DNA of 64,000 nt from Branchiostoma floridae (taxonomy: Eukaryota > Chordata > Leptocardii > Amphioxiformes > Branchiostomatidae). The position numbers were made by a program, and so were the translations under genes. The stretch lies in the NCBI RefSeq assembly GCF_000003815.2, contig NC_049988.1, positions 21,521,032 to 21,585,031 of the forward strand, read 5' to 3'. The notes beneath the pieces were generated by a model. It ran no database searches and was not told where the DNA came from. It saw only the letters and a program-made list of their open reading frames with translations. This document shows positions 12,055 through 23,100 of this stretch, piece by piece (the first letter of the stretch is position 1; the number at the start of each line of letters is the position of its first letter).

Positions 12055-12270
12055 CGGTGTGCTAAGAAGATGCTGGAGCACGATGCTCCGATCTCGCGGT
12101 ACTACGAGCGTCTGCTGATGGTGCAGGCTCGCGGGGCGCAGGCGAGTCATCAGGTGCTGAGGGACATCCTGAAGGAGGTGCAGACCAACATGGTGCCCCG
12201 CACCATGCTCAAGGAGTGGGCAGGACACACCTTCCCTGACGCCACCGACTACTTCCACTTCAGGAAAATG
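12055..12270 (+). CDS. TRRAP: TRRAP exon D (pseudokinase domain)
   Basis: The exon is 72 codons in phase 0, with a 'cttctccag' acceptor and a GTACGG donor. It starts RCAKKMLEHDAPISRYYERL and includes SHQVLRDILKEVQ and MVPRTMLKEW, characteristic of TRRAP. The segment precedes the degenerate catalytic loop. Its first 18 nt and acceptor are duplicated 285 bp upstream. It ends FHFRKM, joining to the LTQQLALMGF start of exon E. Confidence 0.96.
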
Positions 12271-12470
12271 GTACGGATCAATTTATCAATCAATGGATCA
12301 ATACTTGTTCCCCCCACACCTTCCCCAATGGCATGGACTACTTCCACTTTAGGAAAATCATACGGATTTATCAAAAGCTTATGGCTTTTGCATGATCACG
12401 CATTTTACAGTAAAACCTATCAAAAACAAGGGCTGTACCCAACGTTACTTCCACCTCCTATAGTTGACCC
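12271..12470 (+). other. Start of TRRAP intron D-E with an exon-edge echo
   Basis: Just inside the donor, 12317-12360 repeats the end of exon D: 'ccttccc', then 'gactacttccac', then 'aggaaaat'. The exon D 3' edge thus also has a degenerate second copy 84 bp downstream, in which GT is replaced ('aggaaaatcatacgg'). The rest is unremarkable intron. Confidence 0.6.
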
Positions 12471-12864
12471 AGACAGTTCTAACATTTCTGCCCCCCTCCC
12501 CACAGTTGACCTTCACACAGTTCTAACATGTCTGCCCCCCTCCCACAGTTGACCTTCACATAGTTCTAACATGTCTGCCCCCCTCCCACAGTTGACCTTC
12601 ACATAGTTCTAACATGTCTGCCCCCCCTCCTACTAAGATGTCTGTCTCCCTCCCTACAGTTGACCTAGATAGTTCTAACTTGTCTGCCACCCTCCCACAG
12701 TTGACCTTGATAGTTCTAACATGTCTGCCGCCCTCCCACAGTTGACCTTGATAGTTCTAACATGTCTACTCCCCTCCCCACAGTTGACCTTGACAGTTCT
12801 AACATGTCTGCCGCCCTCCCACAGTTGACCTTGGCAGTTCTAACATGTCTGCCCCCTCCCACAG
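12471..12864 (+). repeat. Minisatellite of the exon E 3' splice site (x9)
   Basis: About 41-bp units, each of the form 'agttctaacatgtctgcc', a C/T-rich run, then 'cacagttgac', are tandemly repeated. The AG-TTGAC junction occurs with false exon starts at 12506, 12549, 12592, 12660, 12701, 12742, 12784 and 12825, and the true start at 12865. Spacings are 43, 43, 68, 41, 41, 42, 41 and 40 bp. Every copy has a pyrimidine tract and AG, so eight decoy acceptors precede the real one. Only the last is followed by TRRAP coding sequence. Confidence 0.95.
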
Positions 12865-13006
12865 TTGACGCAGCAGCTGGCTCTGATGGGGTTTGTGGAG
12901 TTTGTTCTCCACCTGACGCGGCTGAACCCCGAGATGCTGTACGTGGCGCAGGACTGCGGACAGCTGCACGCCTCGTACTTCCGGTTCGACATCAACGATG
13001 CTTCAG
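12865..13006 (+). CDS. TRRAP: TRRAP exon E (degenerate catalytic and activation loops)
   Basis: The exon has 47 codons plus one base (phase 0 in, phase 1 out), with acceptor 'ctcccacag' and donor GTCAGT. It encodes EFVLHLTRLNPEML and YFRFDINDAS. In active PIKKs the corresponding positions hold the GDRHPSN catalytic loop and the DFG motif; here they read TRLNPEM and FDIND, so the phosphotransfer residues are absent, as known for TRRAP. Its acceptor is the last of nine tandem copies. Use of any of the nearest upstream copies would shift the frame or meet a stop: the 27-codon extension from 12784 meets TGA within 15 codons. Confidence 0.96.
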
Positions 13007-13055
13007 GTCAGTTCAGGAGTCAAGGTTTTCCTGGTCAGGACAACTAGCCTGTAGC

Positions 13056-14143
13056 TAACGGCACTGAACTTTAATCCAACACATTCCAACAAATTCTAAA
13101 CTGAACCATAAATAAACAAGCGGGCTTTAGCGCATTCTGGAAACTATTTAGTGCATTGTTTACTATGTTTCCCCGGCCATTGCTACACATGCATTGGTCT
13201 GCCACTTTCTGTTGTGTCGCGAGAAAATAACATTTCAAAGACAGTGTAACTGATAGCAAGTCCTTTGGGATTCTATTCCCAGTGGAACTTTAATCCAACA
13301 CAATAATATAATAAGGCTGTTTATCTATGGATTTCATATTTACAACGACAAATTTGTATCAATCGGCAGGCACTTACTCAAGGTTAAATTGGCAAATCGG
13401 CATGTCAGTAAACTGCTGATAGCAGCGATCAAAACACGGCCCGAAAATACATCAACCAGCGGCAAATCCGTTCTGCTGTTCCACTACACAGTTATGACGT
13501 TCTATGAAACTTTTCATCCGTTGTTTGGTCAGCAAATGGTGGCAAAATACGTTGTTTGTGAATGGTTCCCAAAAAATATCCCCGCAAAACACAGTACAAA
13601 CTCCCTACAGCACGTCCCCCATGTGGGGGCTGTTGGTATCGCCAGTGAGATCCGTCCTACTGGCCTTTGGATGTGATCACTTTCAAAAATAGGGGTGAAG
13701 GGGCGTGCTGAAATATGATTCAAAATGGCGCGTGTTCGGATTTGCACTGAATTTGTGTAACAAAGCCTGGCCCTGTACTTTAAAGAGGGATACTTCAAGG
13801 CATGTTGGTTGTGTTGGATGGACAGTTTATTGATATTTCACTATATTTACTGTGATGATGATTGTGTAATGTGAGGACGAAGAGTAGTGTTGCTTGAAAT
13901 TACAATCGCTGCCCTCTTCCCACGGCTTGATTAACAGATGAAAACATACCAGAAGATTGATTAACTTGTCGCTGTAACATGCGATCTTTGTGAGCTCAAA
14001 CTTACAAGGTTTTAAGTTGTATACCTTACTGGTCTTGTAAAGCACTCAAAAGAATTTGCAAACCGGAGCTAGTTTTTGACTGACAGATGGGTTCTGAAAA
14101 GTGTTGGATTAAAGTTGCGTTGGATTAAAGTTCAGTGCCGTTA
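13056..14143 (+). mobile_element. TA-flanked TIR element, copy 2
   Basis: This 1,088-bp element has the same terminal TAACGGCACTGAACTTTAAT and differs from copy 1 by a few scattered substitutions and small indels. It lies in the same orientation, 50 bp after the exon E donor. The two copies bracket exons D and E. Its internal open frame of about 95 codons is shared with copy 1 but has no recognisable transposase motif and is truncated in copy 1. Confidence 0.9.
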
Positions 14144-17100
14144 CAACTGTATTACAAAGGGCTAGCCCTGCTGACAGAGATAATGCTTACTAGGATGTTT
14201 GGATATAACAGATTTCAAAGTGTTCATGGTTACATGTCATATCAACAATACATAACATACAAATAATATATAAGACCGTTATCCATAATCATTCCGGTTG
14301 TGAGGTCAGAGGTCAGCTCTCAGTTTCATCATACTCTTAAATGCTGCAATGTTAGGAGCCATTTTTAAAGTCATTGGAAGGTGATTCCACTGACAAACGC
14401 CCCTGTGGCTAAGTTTTCTATAGGGAAGTAAATGACAAAAATGTAGATTGTGTGGTAAGGACTCATGCTGCATTAGAATTCTGCTGGGAGTATTCTATTC
14501 ACAAACTTTTGGGGAGGTCATTTTTCAAAAGTTGGTTCCCATTCCCATGGCGCACACAGACCTGAGTGGGTGAGCCGTGACGTATTGCAGCACACTCCCT
14601 CCCCGCGTCTGCTTATCTTCCTCACAGCTCTATATACGAGCCCAGGCTGAGATAGGGGCCCCCAATGTTCCCCAGCACAGTTAGTATGGATGTGCCTAGG
14701 AAGTGATGTAATGTGAGACACCCACCGGTCGCCGTGGTGCGTGTAATATAAGACCGATAACCCTGATGGTATCACCTCCGCGTTCCTGTGAACCACCGCT
14801 ATCTCCAGCCACTAGGATTACTTCCATTACCACTGTTAGTTGAAGATAGGGAAGGAAAAGTTATCTTACAAACTGGCTGAACAGCTGTATCTCCTGCAGA
14901 CATTCAACACCTCATGTACTGAGATGAGAGTCACTTTGTACGTTATAACGTTAATATTGCTATCATAAGGTTTATTTTCATTGCCAGTGTCAACAGAAGG
15001 TAACGGGAGGGGGCCATACTTCGACAGGGGTCCAAATTTCGACAGGTTTTAAAAATCATTGTTGCGGAGAAATGCATAGATGCCTGCACATAAGAAGTAC
15101 AACTAGCTGTAGACTAAACCTTGTTGTACATAACTACAAAGACGGGGTATGTGTAGAAGTTAGCAAGTCCCACAGATAACGATTGAAAAACTTGCACAAG
15201 TTTGACGCCTTCCGTGCAAGTTGACGAGCGAACGTATCGAGACCATGGCCCGGGAAACTCTTGAATTATTCTTTGCAAAATACGACATGTGAAAAAATAC
15301 CACCACACATAGAAATGATGTTTATTAGCCTTCCGAAAAATAATACCTGTGTTCTGTTTTCCCTTTAACTGGGTTGGATAAACGGAGCTAAAATGATGCC
15401 ACAATGTTCACCCAGTCGGGGCTCCGCCATTTTACTATCACGAACGCCGGCGGCCGAGCGATGCTCAACACGTTGAACTCAGCCAACCCGTCCGTAGAGC
15501 GACAAACATTCAAGAAAAATCGATCCCTACCGACTAAAAATCCTGTAGCCATTGCTGCTGCCTAAAGACAGGATGAAAAGGCAATCAAGGAAGCCGAAAA
15601 GCAAAGAAAATACCATCACAGTTCAATGTAACAATGCGCTGCCGTTTTGCGGCAAGTTGGTCTCACCGTGACAGGTAAACGTTTAACACACCGTATTTGA
15701 AAAAGTCGCGTAATACATAATATGACCCATATTTGATACAAAAAAAATTATAATGAAGACTTTTAGTGCTATTCTATTTGCATAAATTGTTTAAAAATGC
15801 ACGGTGATGGTCTGGTTGTTACTATGTCGGAGTTTGGACCCCTTTTTTGTGTTGGAACGTTCTGCTAGGACGCAAGCCGAAAACCTGCCGTAAGTTTCGT
15901 GCGCTGTCAAAGTACAGTGCGGAACGCTACCGTTAAATGAAATATATATCTGTACAGCTTCAATCACAGTTATAAGGATGCATACAAGATCTTAACTTGT
16001 TTTTGATGAGTTCACTGTAAAATGTACATTGACAAAAGCCATGCGCATCCACTTAGAACGGCTGTCGAAGTATGGCCCCCTCCCGTTATGGAAGGAAAAG
16101 TCGGTTTCCGATGTATGAGAAAATTTGTCGAAAGCAAAGTTTAGGCACCCTATTTGTTATTGCTAGGGTTATTTTCATTGCCAGTGTCAACGGAAGATCG
16201 ATATGGAAGGAAAAGTCTGTTTCCGATGTATGAAGATATATGTCTAAAGCAAAGTTTAGGCACCCTATTTCTGGGTAAAGCCACTATTTGTTATTGCTAG
16301 GGTTATTATGATTGCCACTGTCAATGGTAGATAGGACAAGTTGGCTTTCGGAGTATGAACAACAGTTACTGTATCTAGCGCTGAGTTTAGACTTCACATG
16401 TTTTATGGAATTTAGCCACCACAATTTGTATCTCTTATTGCTAGGCTTATGTTCATTACCACTATTAGTGATAGATAGGAAAAGTTGGTTTCCAGAGTAC
16501 AAAGAACAGGACAATTTCCATCAGGAGTTAGATGAGAATGACAAAGCTGTTGGGAAGATGATGTAGTGTACTTCTTCTACACATCTCCTATCTCTGACAC
16601 TGTTGGCAGTACTTCCATTACTTCTGTCATACTATCTGGTTGATAGGAAAAGTTACCCTTAGAAATATCACACATGGAACATCTAAACCCACATCAGACC
16701 TGGTTTTTAAGTCCCTGCATCTTCTGTGAGAAACTCAGGAGTGATGAAAATTTCCCCGGGGAACTAGATATAAAAAAAATGACACAGGTAGGACAGAATG
16801 ATATCTGTCTGATGAGAGAATGTGGAACTGTATCAGCACACTGAAAATCTCCAGGCCTCCCGGGACTGTAGCAATATTTCCTGGGCAGATAACATCGGAG
16901 ATATCCGTCTCATACATGTAAGAGTAGAATGTATTTCACGCAAGGCAGGGAACTGGCTGGGTGACTGTATCACATTCCCAGGACATCAATTCTACTGACT
17001 TTTTACTACAATAGAGTTTGGCAAGCTGTTTTCTGGATAGACTTCTTTGTGAGTAAACCCACGGGAAGTTTGAGTTGGAAAAGTGTTGTTTTTTTTTCAA

Positions 17101-17393
17101 GTTGGAGTGCAGTCAAAACTGTCGAAGAAGACTGCTGAAGGGAATGATAAATTTTGGTCTGTGTGGATAGGATTCTCAATGCCTGCACACATGTGTCAAT
17201 GGAAAAAATTCGTCTTAGAGACCACCAAAAAGTTTTCACAGTGCACGTGACAAGGTACATTATCTTTATGCAGAAATGGTCACTGGTACAAGTTTGACAA
17301 TCACTGGGCATTGTACATTCATTCCCTGAAACTCTATGTACCGAGTACATATTTCATACCGATGTGGCTGACTGTGTTTCTATCCTGTAACAG
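14144..17393 (+). other. Remainder of TRRAP intron E-F, with degenerate tandem repeats
   Basis: From about 14810 to 16640 the intron is made of diverged units built on 'ttattttcattgccagtgtc', then 'ggaaggaaaagt', then 'agcaaagtttaggcaccc' (best at 14970, 16160 and 16290; weaker at 14810, 16440 and 16600). One unit is interrupted by the TIR element at 15001. The rest, about 16640-17393, holds nothing I recognise. Confidence 0.6.
15001..16088 (+). mobile_element. Second TIR element with TA target duplication
   Basis: The ends are TAACGGGAGGGGGCCATACT and its reverse complement (about 27 bp, 'cgaagtatggccccctcccg' on the right), with a second inverted box inside ('ggggtccaaa' against 'tttggacccc'). 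The insertion splits a tandem-repeat unit. A neighbouring intact unit at about 16195-16215 ('gtcaacggaagatcgatatg') shows a single TA at the equivalent place. It has no transposase frame and is 1,088 bp long, nearly the same length as the other family in this intron set. Confidence 0.88.
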
Positions 17394-17590
17394 GAGACCT
17401 GGACGCAAACCGCCCCGTCCCATTCCGCCTGACCCCGAACATATCGGATTTCCTGACGCCCATCGGCGTGAGCGGGGTGCTGACGTCTTGCATGATCGCC
17501 GCGGCGCGCTGCTTCGTCCAACCGAACTTCAAACTGGACAGCCTGCTGAGGGCAGTGCTGAGGGACGAGCTCATCTACTGGCACAAGAAG
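17394..17590 (+). CDS. TRRAP: TRRAP exon F (end of pseudokinase domain)
   Basis: The exon completes a split glycine codon (phase 1 in) and then has 65 codons, ending in phase 0. The acceptor is 'cctgtaacag' and the donor GTAATT. It encodes RPVPFRLTPNISDFL and ends RDELIYWHKK, matching the C-lobe of TRRAP; PFRLT is the conserved PIKK activation-segment motif. The last 30 or so coding bases plus the donor are the seed of a tandem array running 500 bp into the intron. Confidence 0.96.
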
Positions 17591-18125
17591 GTAATTACTA
17601 TGCGCATTAATTATTATGCGCATATTAATGAGGGATGAGCTCATCTACTGGCACAAGAAGGTAATAATTATGCGCATATTAATGACCTAATCTACTGGTA
17701 CAAGAAGGTAATTATAATGCGCATATTAATGAGGGACGAGCTCATCTACTGGCACAAGAAAGTAGTTATTATGTGCATTAATTATCATGCGCATATTACT
17801 GAGGGATGATCTCATTAACTGGCACAAGAAGGTAATTATCATGCGCATATTAATGAGGGATGATCTCATTAATTGTCACAAGAAGGTAATTGTCATGCGT
17901 ATAATAATGAGGTGCAATCTTATCTACTGGCACAAGAAGGTAATTATTATTTGCATATTAATGAGGGATGATCTCATTAACTGGTACAAGAAGGTATTTA
18001 TCATGCGCACAATAATGAGGGTCAAACTCATCTTCTACTAGCACAAGAAGGAAATTATTATGTGCATATTAATGAGGTATAGTTTCATTTACTTGCACAA
18101 GAAGATAATCATTATGTGCATACAG
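17591..18125 (+). repeat. Minisatellite of the exon F 5' splice site (about x10)
   Basis: Units of about 54 bp repeat the exon end plus donor: 'ctcatctactggcacaagaa', then 'ggtaattattatgcgcatat'. Junctions follow the true one (17590/17591) at about 17660, 17708, 17759, 17830, 17886, 17940, 17995, 18051 and 18104. The first seven copies keep GT; the last two have lost it ('aaggaaat', 'aagataat'). Because the unit is a multiple of 3, five consecutive units (17787-18041) stay open in the exon's own frame, repeating a peptide like RDDLINWHKKVI. Confidence 0.93.
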
Positions 18126-19540
18126 TAAAAAGCTGAGGTCTTGGCACAAAAACAGTTATACCTCCTTCACAGATCTAACAAGAGTTCGTAGACCTCAGGC
18201 CTGCATGAAATGTATTGGGTTTCTGTAGACCTATTGTGTATTTTTGCCTTTTTGTCTGTGGTACGTGGTTGGAAAAATGAGCTTTTTACCGTGTTGGTTG
18301 TGCACCATGCAAAAGTCTGACTCTGAAATTCCATTTTCTGAATTTGTAAGTTTGGACATGGATGAACATTACTTATTTTGGATTTCTTAAGTATGTAACC
18401 AACCACAGTACTTTGAAGTTGTTGAGACGCTACCTTTTTTTGTCTCAGATGGCCCATGCACATGTAGTTACTCTGTCACATGATATACTAATATCTTCCT
18501 ATTTCAATGTACTGACCTAATGCAGCTGCTAAGTCTCCTTGGTTTGTGTTCTTCCAATGATATTCATTAAAGATTTATTTCTGGGGTGTTATTCACTTGA
18601 CATCGGAATGTTACTCGCATAATTTGACCAATGATACTTTTATCTGTAGTTCCATAGACATTAGACAATATGAATAGTGGTAGCCCCCATGCAGCAGCAA
18701 CAGTTAGTCCCCAGGGTGGTATGATATTTTCATTCAATCCATCCAACCCAAACCTAAATCTCCTGTAGTATCTAAGCCAAATTTAACAGCACAATTTACT
18801 ATGAAAAATGTCCTTGTCAATCCCATTTATAGATGGCAAGCTGCTGGCAATGGAAGCTTTGAAAAGTTCAGAAGCTGTTGTAGTCAGAGCAAACACCCAG
18901 CAAACATCCCCGCAAACCAATGAGCAGTTGCTTAGAAGGGGAATTTCATCATATATTTGCCGCGACAAAATGCAACAAACGATACTGAATTCAAAACAGA
19001 ACAAAGCTAAGCCTCCACCACTTAACCCTGCCTGTACCATAGATTAAGCAGGCCCAAAAACCAAGCGAATATGACTAGCCCAAAACAACAAATTACCTGT
19101 ATACAGTATGGAAATGGCATTACCAAAGAAACAAAAAGAAACACAGGACAAATCATACACATACCTTTCTCTTATGCCCACACTCTATACAGTTCTCCTC
19201 CACATTGGAAAATTGCATCTTCTTCTGTTTAAGTTCAAGTTCAACCATGATTGCCAACAGGGTAAAGGAACTTGTACCGGAACTTAAAACTCAGTACTAT
19301 ACAGCTCTAGAAACACCACAAAGAGTAATAAGCAAACTCCAATTATACCTGACCAACAGATATATAATCTGGCACACTCCCGTCATCTGGCAAACTGTCA
19401 GTGCCACTAAGTAACCTGATACATTGAAGGTGGCCCAGGCCAGATGATGGTTCTACACCCAACCATAATCTGTTTTTAAAACCAAGCAGATATTGGGAGG
19501 ATGCCCCAACCACACTAAAACAGGGTCAACCTATACAGTA
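18126..19540 (+). other. TRRAP intron F-G, anonymous part
   Basis: I see no coding exon. The sequence is A/T-rich, with short open frames on both strands that look like chance. Confidence 0.5.
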
Positions 19541-20140
19541 TCAAGTTCAAGCACTAGGAGGCCCAAAATCAAACCTGACCACCAGGACACCACAAACAAC
19601 TCACGTACCAAATGGCAACACAATGGCACCTTGCGTTCTGGAGATACAGCGCACGCCCCGTGCCCGCACAAAAGGTAACCTAAAATGTCAAGTTCAAGCA
19701 CCAAGGGCGCCAAAATCAAAATTGAGCATTATTCAGCCACCGCCGACACATGTGCCAAATATCATCGCGCCAGCACCAGCCGTTCAGAAGATATAACTCC
19801 GGAAACACCCCTCCCGGACACAAAATTCGACCTGCCGGGTCAAGTTCAAACGCGACAAGGCCCAAAGTCAATCCTAGGCAACAGGCAACAACCCCCCACC
19901 CATGCACCAAAAATCGTCGCAATCGCGCGTATCGTTCCGGACACACAGCGCCAAAAGTGCCCCAAAAACACCAAAAATGCCACCTTCAATGTCAAGGTCA
20001 AGCGCCAGGAGGCCCAAAATCACACCTGAGTGTCAGGCTACCACCCCCAACCCACGTACCAAAAATCGTCGTGCTCGCACCATCTGTTCACGAGATACAG
20101 CGCCCTACATCCCCGGCTACCGAAAAGTTTCCACCAGCAT
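19541..20140 (+). repeat. 150-bp tandem repeat (x4)
   Basis: Four diverged units begin near 'tcaagttcaagc' at 19541, 19688, 19840 and 19992 (spacing about 147-152 bp). They share 'aggcccaaaatca', then 'acccacgtaccaaa', then 'gagatacagcgcc'. This array explains the several overlapping proline/threonine-rich open frames here, which are not genes. A looser relative of the 'aagttcaagttc' start occurs near 19228. Confidence 0.8.
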
Positions 20141-23100
20141 CAAAACCATACCTGCATACATGCAGGTAATTATGACTACAACATTTGTTGTCTTTATCAT
20201 GCATCTGATTAGATATGTGCAATAATGTCGATGATAGGGTCGTCTGAATGTCAAACTTGCAATGCTGGATGCACGTCTTCAGGACTTGTAGCTTGTAGCT
20301 TGTTTTTAACTACTTGTTGTTTGTCCCGTCTCTACGGTTGCTATGGGGATGTGAACCCCAGAATGCCGTTACTCAGGCCCCAGACTCCCCTAAACGAGGC
20401 CAATCAGGAATGTTGTATGATTTCCAGACAAGTTATAATCCGACCCATCAGTCATGGGTAGAGACAGACGTGTTCAGAACCTTTTCCTCGTTAAGCACCG
20501 CTCTAACGAGCCGCCGCGGGCCCACACAGGCACGTACGGGATTCTGTGAAAAAGTTAACGTTTGCATTTTAACACCTGGAGTCGCGCATAAATGATCGCA
20601 TTGTCACAAGGATGCAGGGCCCTTGTTTGATGGTAACCGTTATAAGTTTTCACAAGTTTTTTAAATAGAGCTCTTAATAGGCTACACCAGGGTTGTAGCT
20701 AGCCTGAAATCATTTTCAGTCCCCTTGATTTTGAATCAGAAAGAACGAGAGGTCGACCTGAAGGCATAACGTTCGTAAGGGGATCCGGGGGCATACTCCC
20801 CTGAAAAATTTTGAAATCTAGACCCTCTGAAACCCAATTTCCTGCATTTTGAGGTATAGATTTTGCTGGTAGACTAAGCTGTTCATCTGCTTTGGTGACA
20901 AATTACACAAGAAGACATTTTTTTATATCTTTGCTGACTTTACATATAGTTTTTGTCCATTACAGAGGACGGAATGGGCAAAAAAATTTTTCAGTCCCCA
21001 GCTGCAAAATTCCTTCAAAGGACTGAAGGACGGGTGTTGGCTACAACCCTTGGCTACACCAAGTAGCAGTTACTCAAGCAACTGGATGTGATTTTGGAAA
21101 CGGTCAGACATTGCAGACAGCGTACACTTTCTTTCGTCAGTGCCACTTTTGCTTCTGAAAACATTTCCAGTTGCTATGGGGACGTTACTGCTATTTGTGG
21201 TAACTTATTATACCTACTACTAGATTTTTAACCTACATCAACATAGACATAGCTCTTAATAGCATATCAGACTTGTACCTACTAAGTACTACAGTTATAT
21301 AGAATGGTTTATTCATACATAGACCTACAGACATAGATATACTATATACTAATTAAAAACAACATTGCAGCCTGTTTGTTTAGTCTTAAAATAGCAGCCT
21401 CAACATATACCAAATAAGGTACTTCTCAATAATTGATACACACCAAGGCTAATATTAGCAATTGTGAACCTTACCATTAGGTAATAATAATGATAACATA
21501 TGGTTATGCAATGCTTCTAAACATATGTACAGGTCAGTCACCCCCGTTTGTTACAGCTGTTCCCGGAAATTCCTATAAGTTCCTGGAATTTAATGAGCAC
21601 TGAGGGGAGGTTGCTAAAAATTTAAGTATTTCTTTCCGCATTCAATCTTAAAAACATCTAGATGGCCCCATCTGTAAAGTGTGTTGATTTCCGAGGGGGC
21701 CCAGAGAAGTGGTAACATAATGGTACATAAGATAAGGTAACAAGGATTAAATGTAAAATTATGATCATAATAGTAATTGAAAGGAAATAATACATAAGGA
21801 TATATCAAATCATTTTCAATAGATCCAATACCTAACATCTTACCACTATTTCTAAGTAAAAAAAAGTTGGGAAAGAGAAAGGTTTGAAAGTTGTGATATT
21901 CATGAAGCATTACGCCGTCCATGACATAATCCCGACAGGAAAGCTGATTATCTCGTAGCTCCACGATCGATGACTCTGTGTGTAACTGTGCCAGGGTATT
22001 TCTGGAAACTACGAAAGTTCAATGTGACACCGAGGGGACAATTTAATCCGTTTCATCAACTTTGACGCAAGTTTGCATAGAAGATCTGAAACTGTGCCAG
22101 GATATTTCTGGAAACTACAAAAGTTCAATGTGACACTGAGGGGACACAACTTGATCAACTTTCTAGACGTTTTTCTGAGCTAGCGATGCTTTGACGTGAG
22201 TTTGCATAGATCATAGACGTCTGTAACTGTGCCAGGATATTTCTGAAACTACAAAAGTTCAATGTGACACCAAGGGAACAATTTGATCAATTTAATCAAC
22301 TTTCTAGACGATTTCCTGAGCTAGAGATGCTTTGACGTGAGTTTGCATAGATCACTGCTGTCTGTAACTGTGCCAGCATCCCTGCTGTTCCAGGAATTCA
22401 CAGGAGTTCCAGGAAGATAGTGTCTTCAATATTAATGTGACACTGTGGCCGTATCAGTTTCTAAACTATAGATGTGATCCTGCTGAATGAAAGAGACGAT
22501 TCTGACTAACTCACAGGATTCTTCATCAACTGTGACTGTGGCTGTGCCAACTCTTCCAGGAAACTTCAGATGGTTCCTGGAACTCAGTCCTACCAAGTTT
22601 GGGGGTTTTGACAACTGAAAGTCACAGATATACAAATGAATGTTCTCTTTGCTTCCTGTGTAGAAACAGGTGGCAGTCAGTTTGTGATTGTGACAGAAAG
22701 TCTTCAAGCTTTTAGAACAGAACATTAGTTTAACCAGTATTTGTTAGAAGTCTGTGTGTGATTGATGCATTGTTGATTTGGCTAATGGGCAAAATTTTTA
22801 AAGCCTCTCAAATTGTTTCAGATGAAACAGAAAGTCTTCAAGCTTTCAGAACAGAACAAGTTTAACCAGTATCTCTTCTCTTCCAGGAAATTTGAGAATG
22901 TTCCTGGTACCTAATCTTTCCGAGAAGAGGTTTTTGTCAGGTTTAATTTAGAGATCTTGGCTTCCTTTGAGGCAAACCTGATAAAGAATAAGGATCCACC
23001 TTCATGTGCAAAGTCACAAGATCAACCCTAGTCCAGTATTTGTCCTCTTCCATGAAATCTTGAAAGATTTTCTGAAACTTGATAAAAAGAACTTAATTGG

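Noticed and set aside
13389-13676. 95-codon frame inside the MITE, similar to one in the other copy
   Set aside because: Similarity only reflects near-identity of the two elements; the frame is disrupted in copy 1 and has no transposase motifs.
19493-20225. Overlapping Pro/Thr-rich open frames
   Set aside because: They follow a 150-bp tandem repeat and show no conserved domain.
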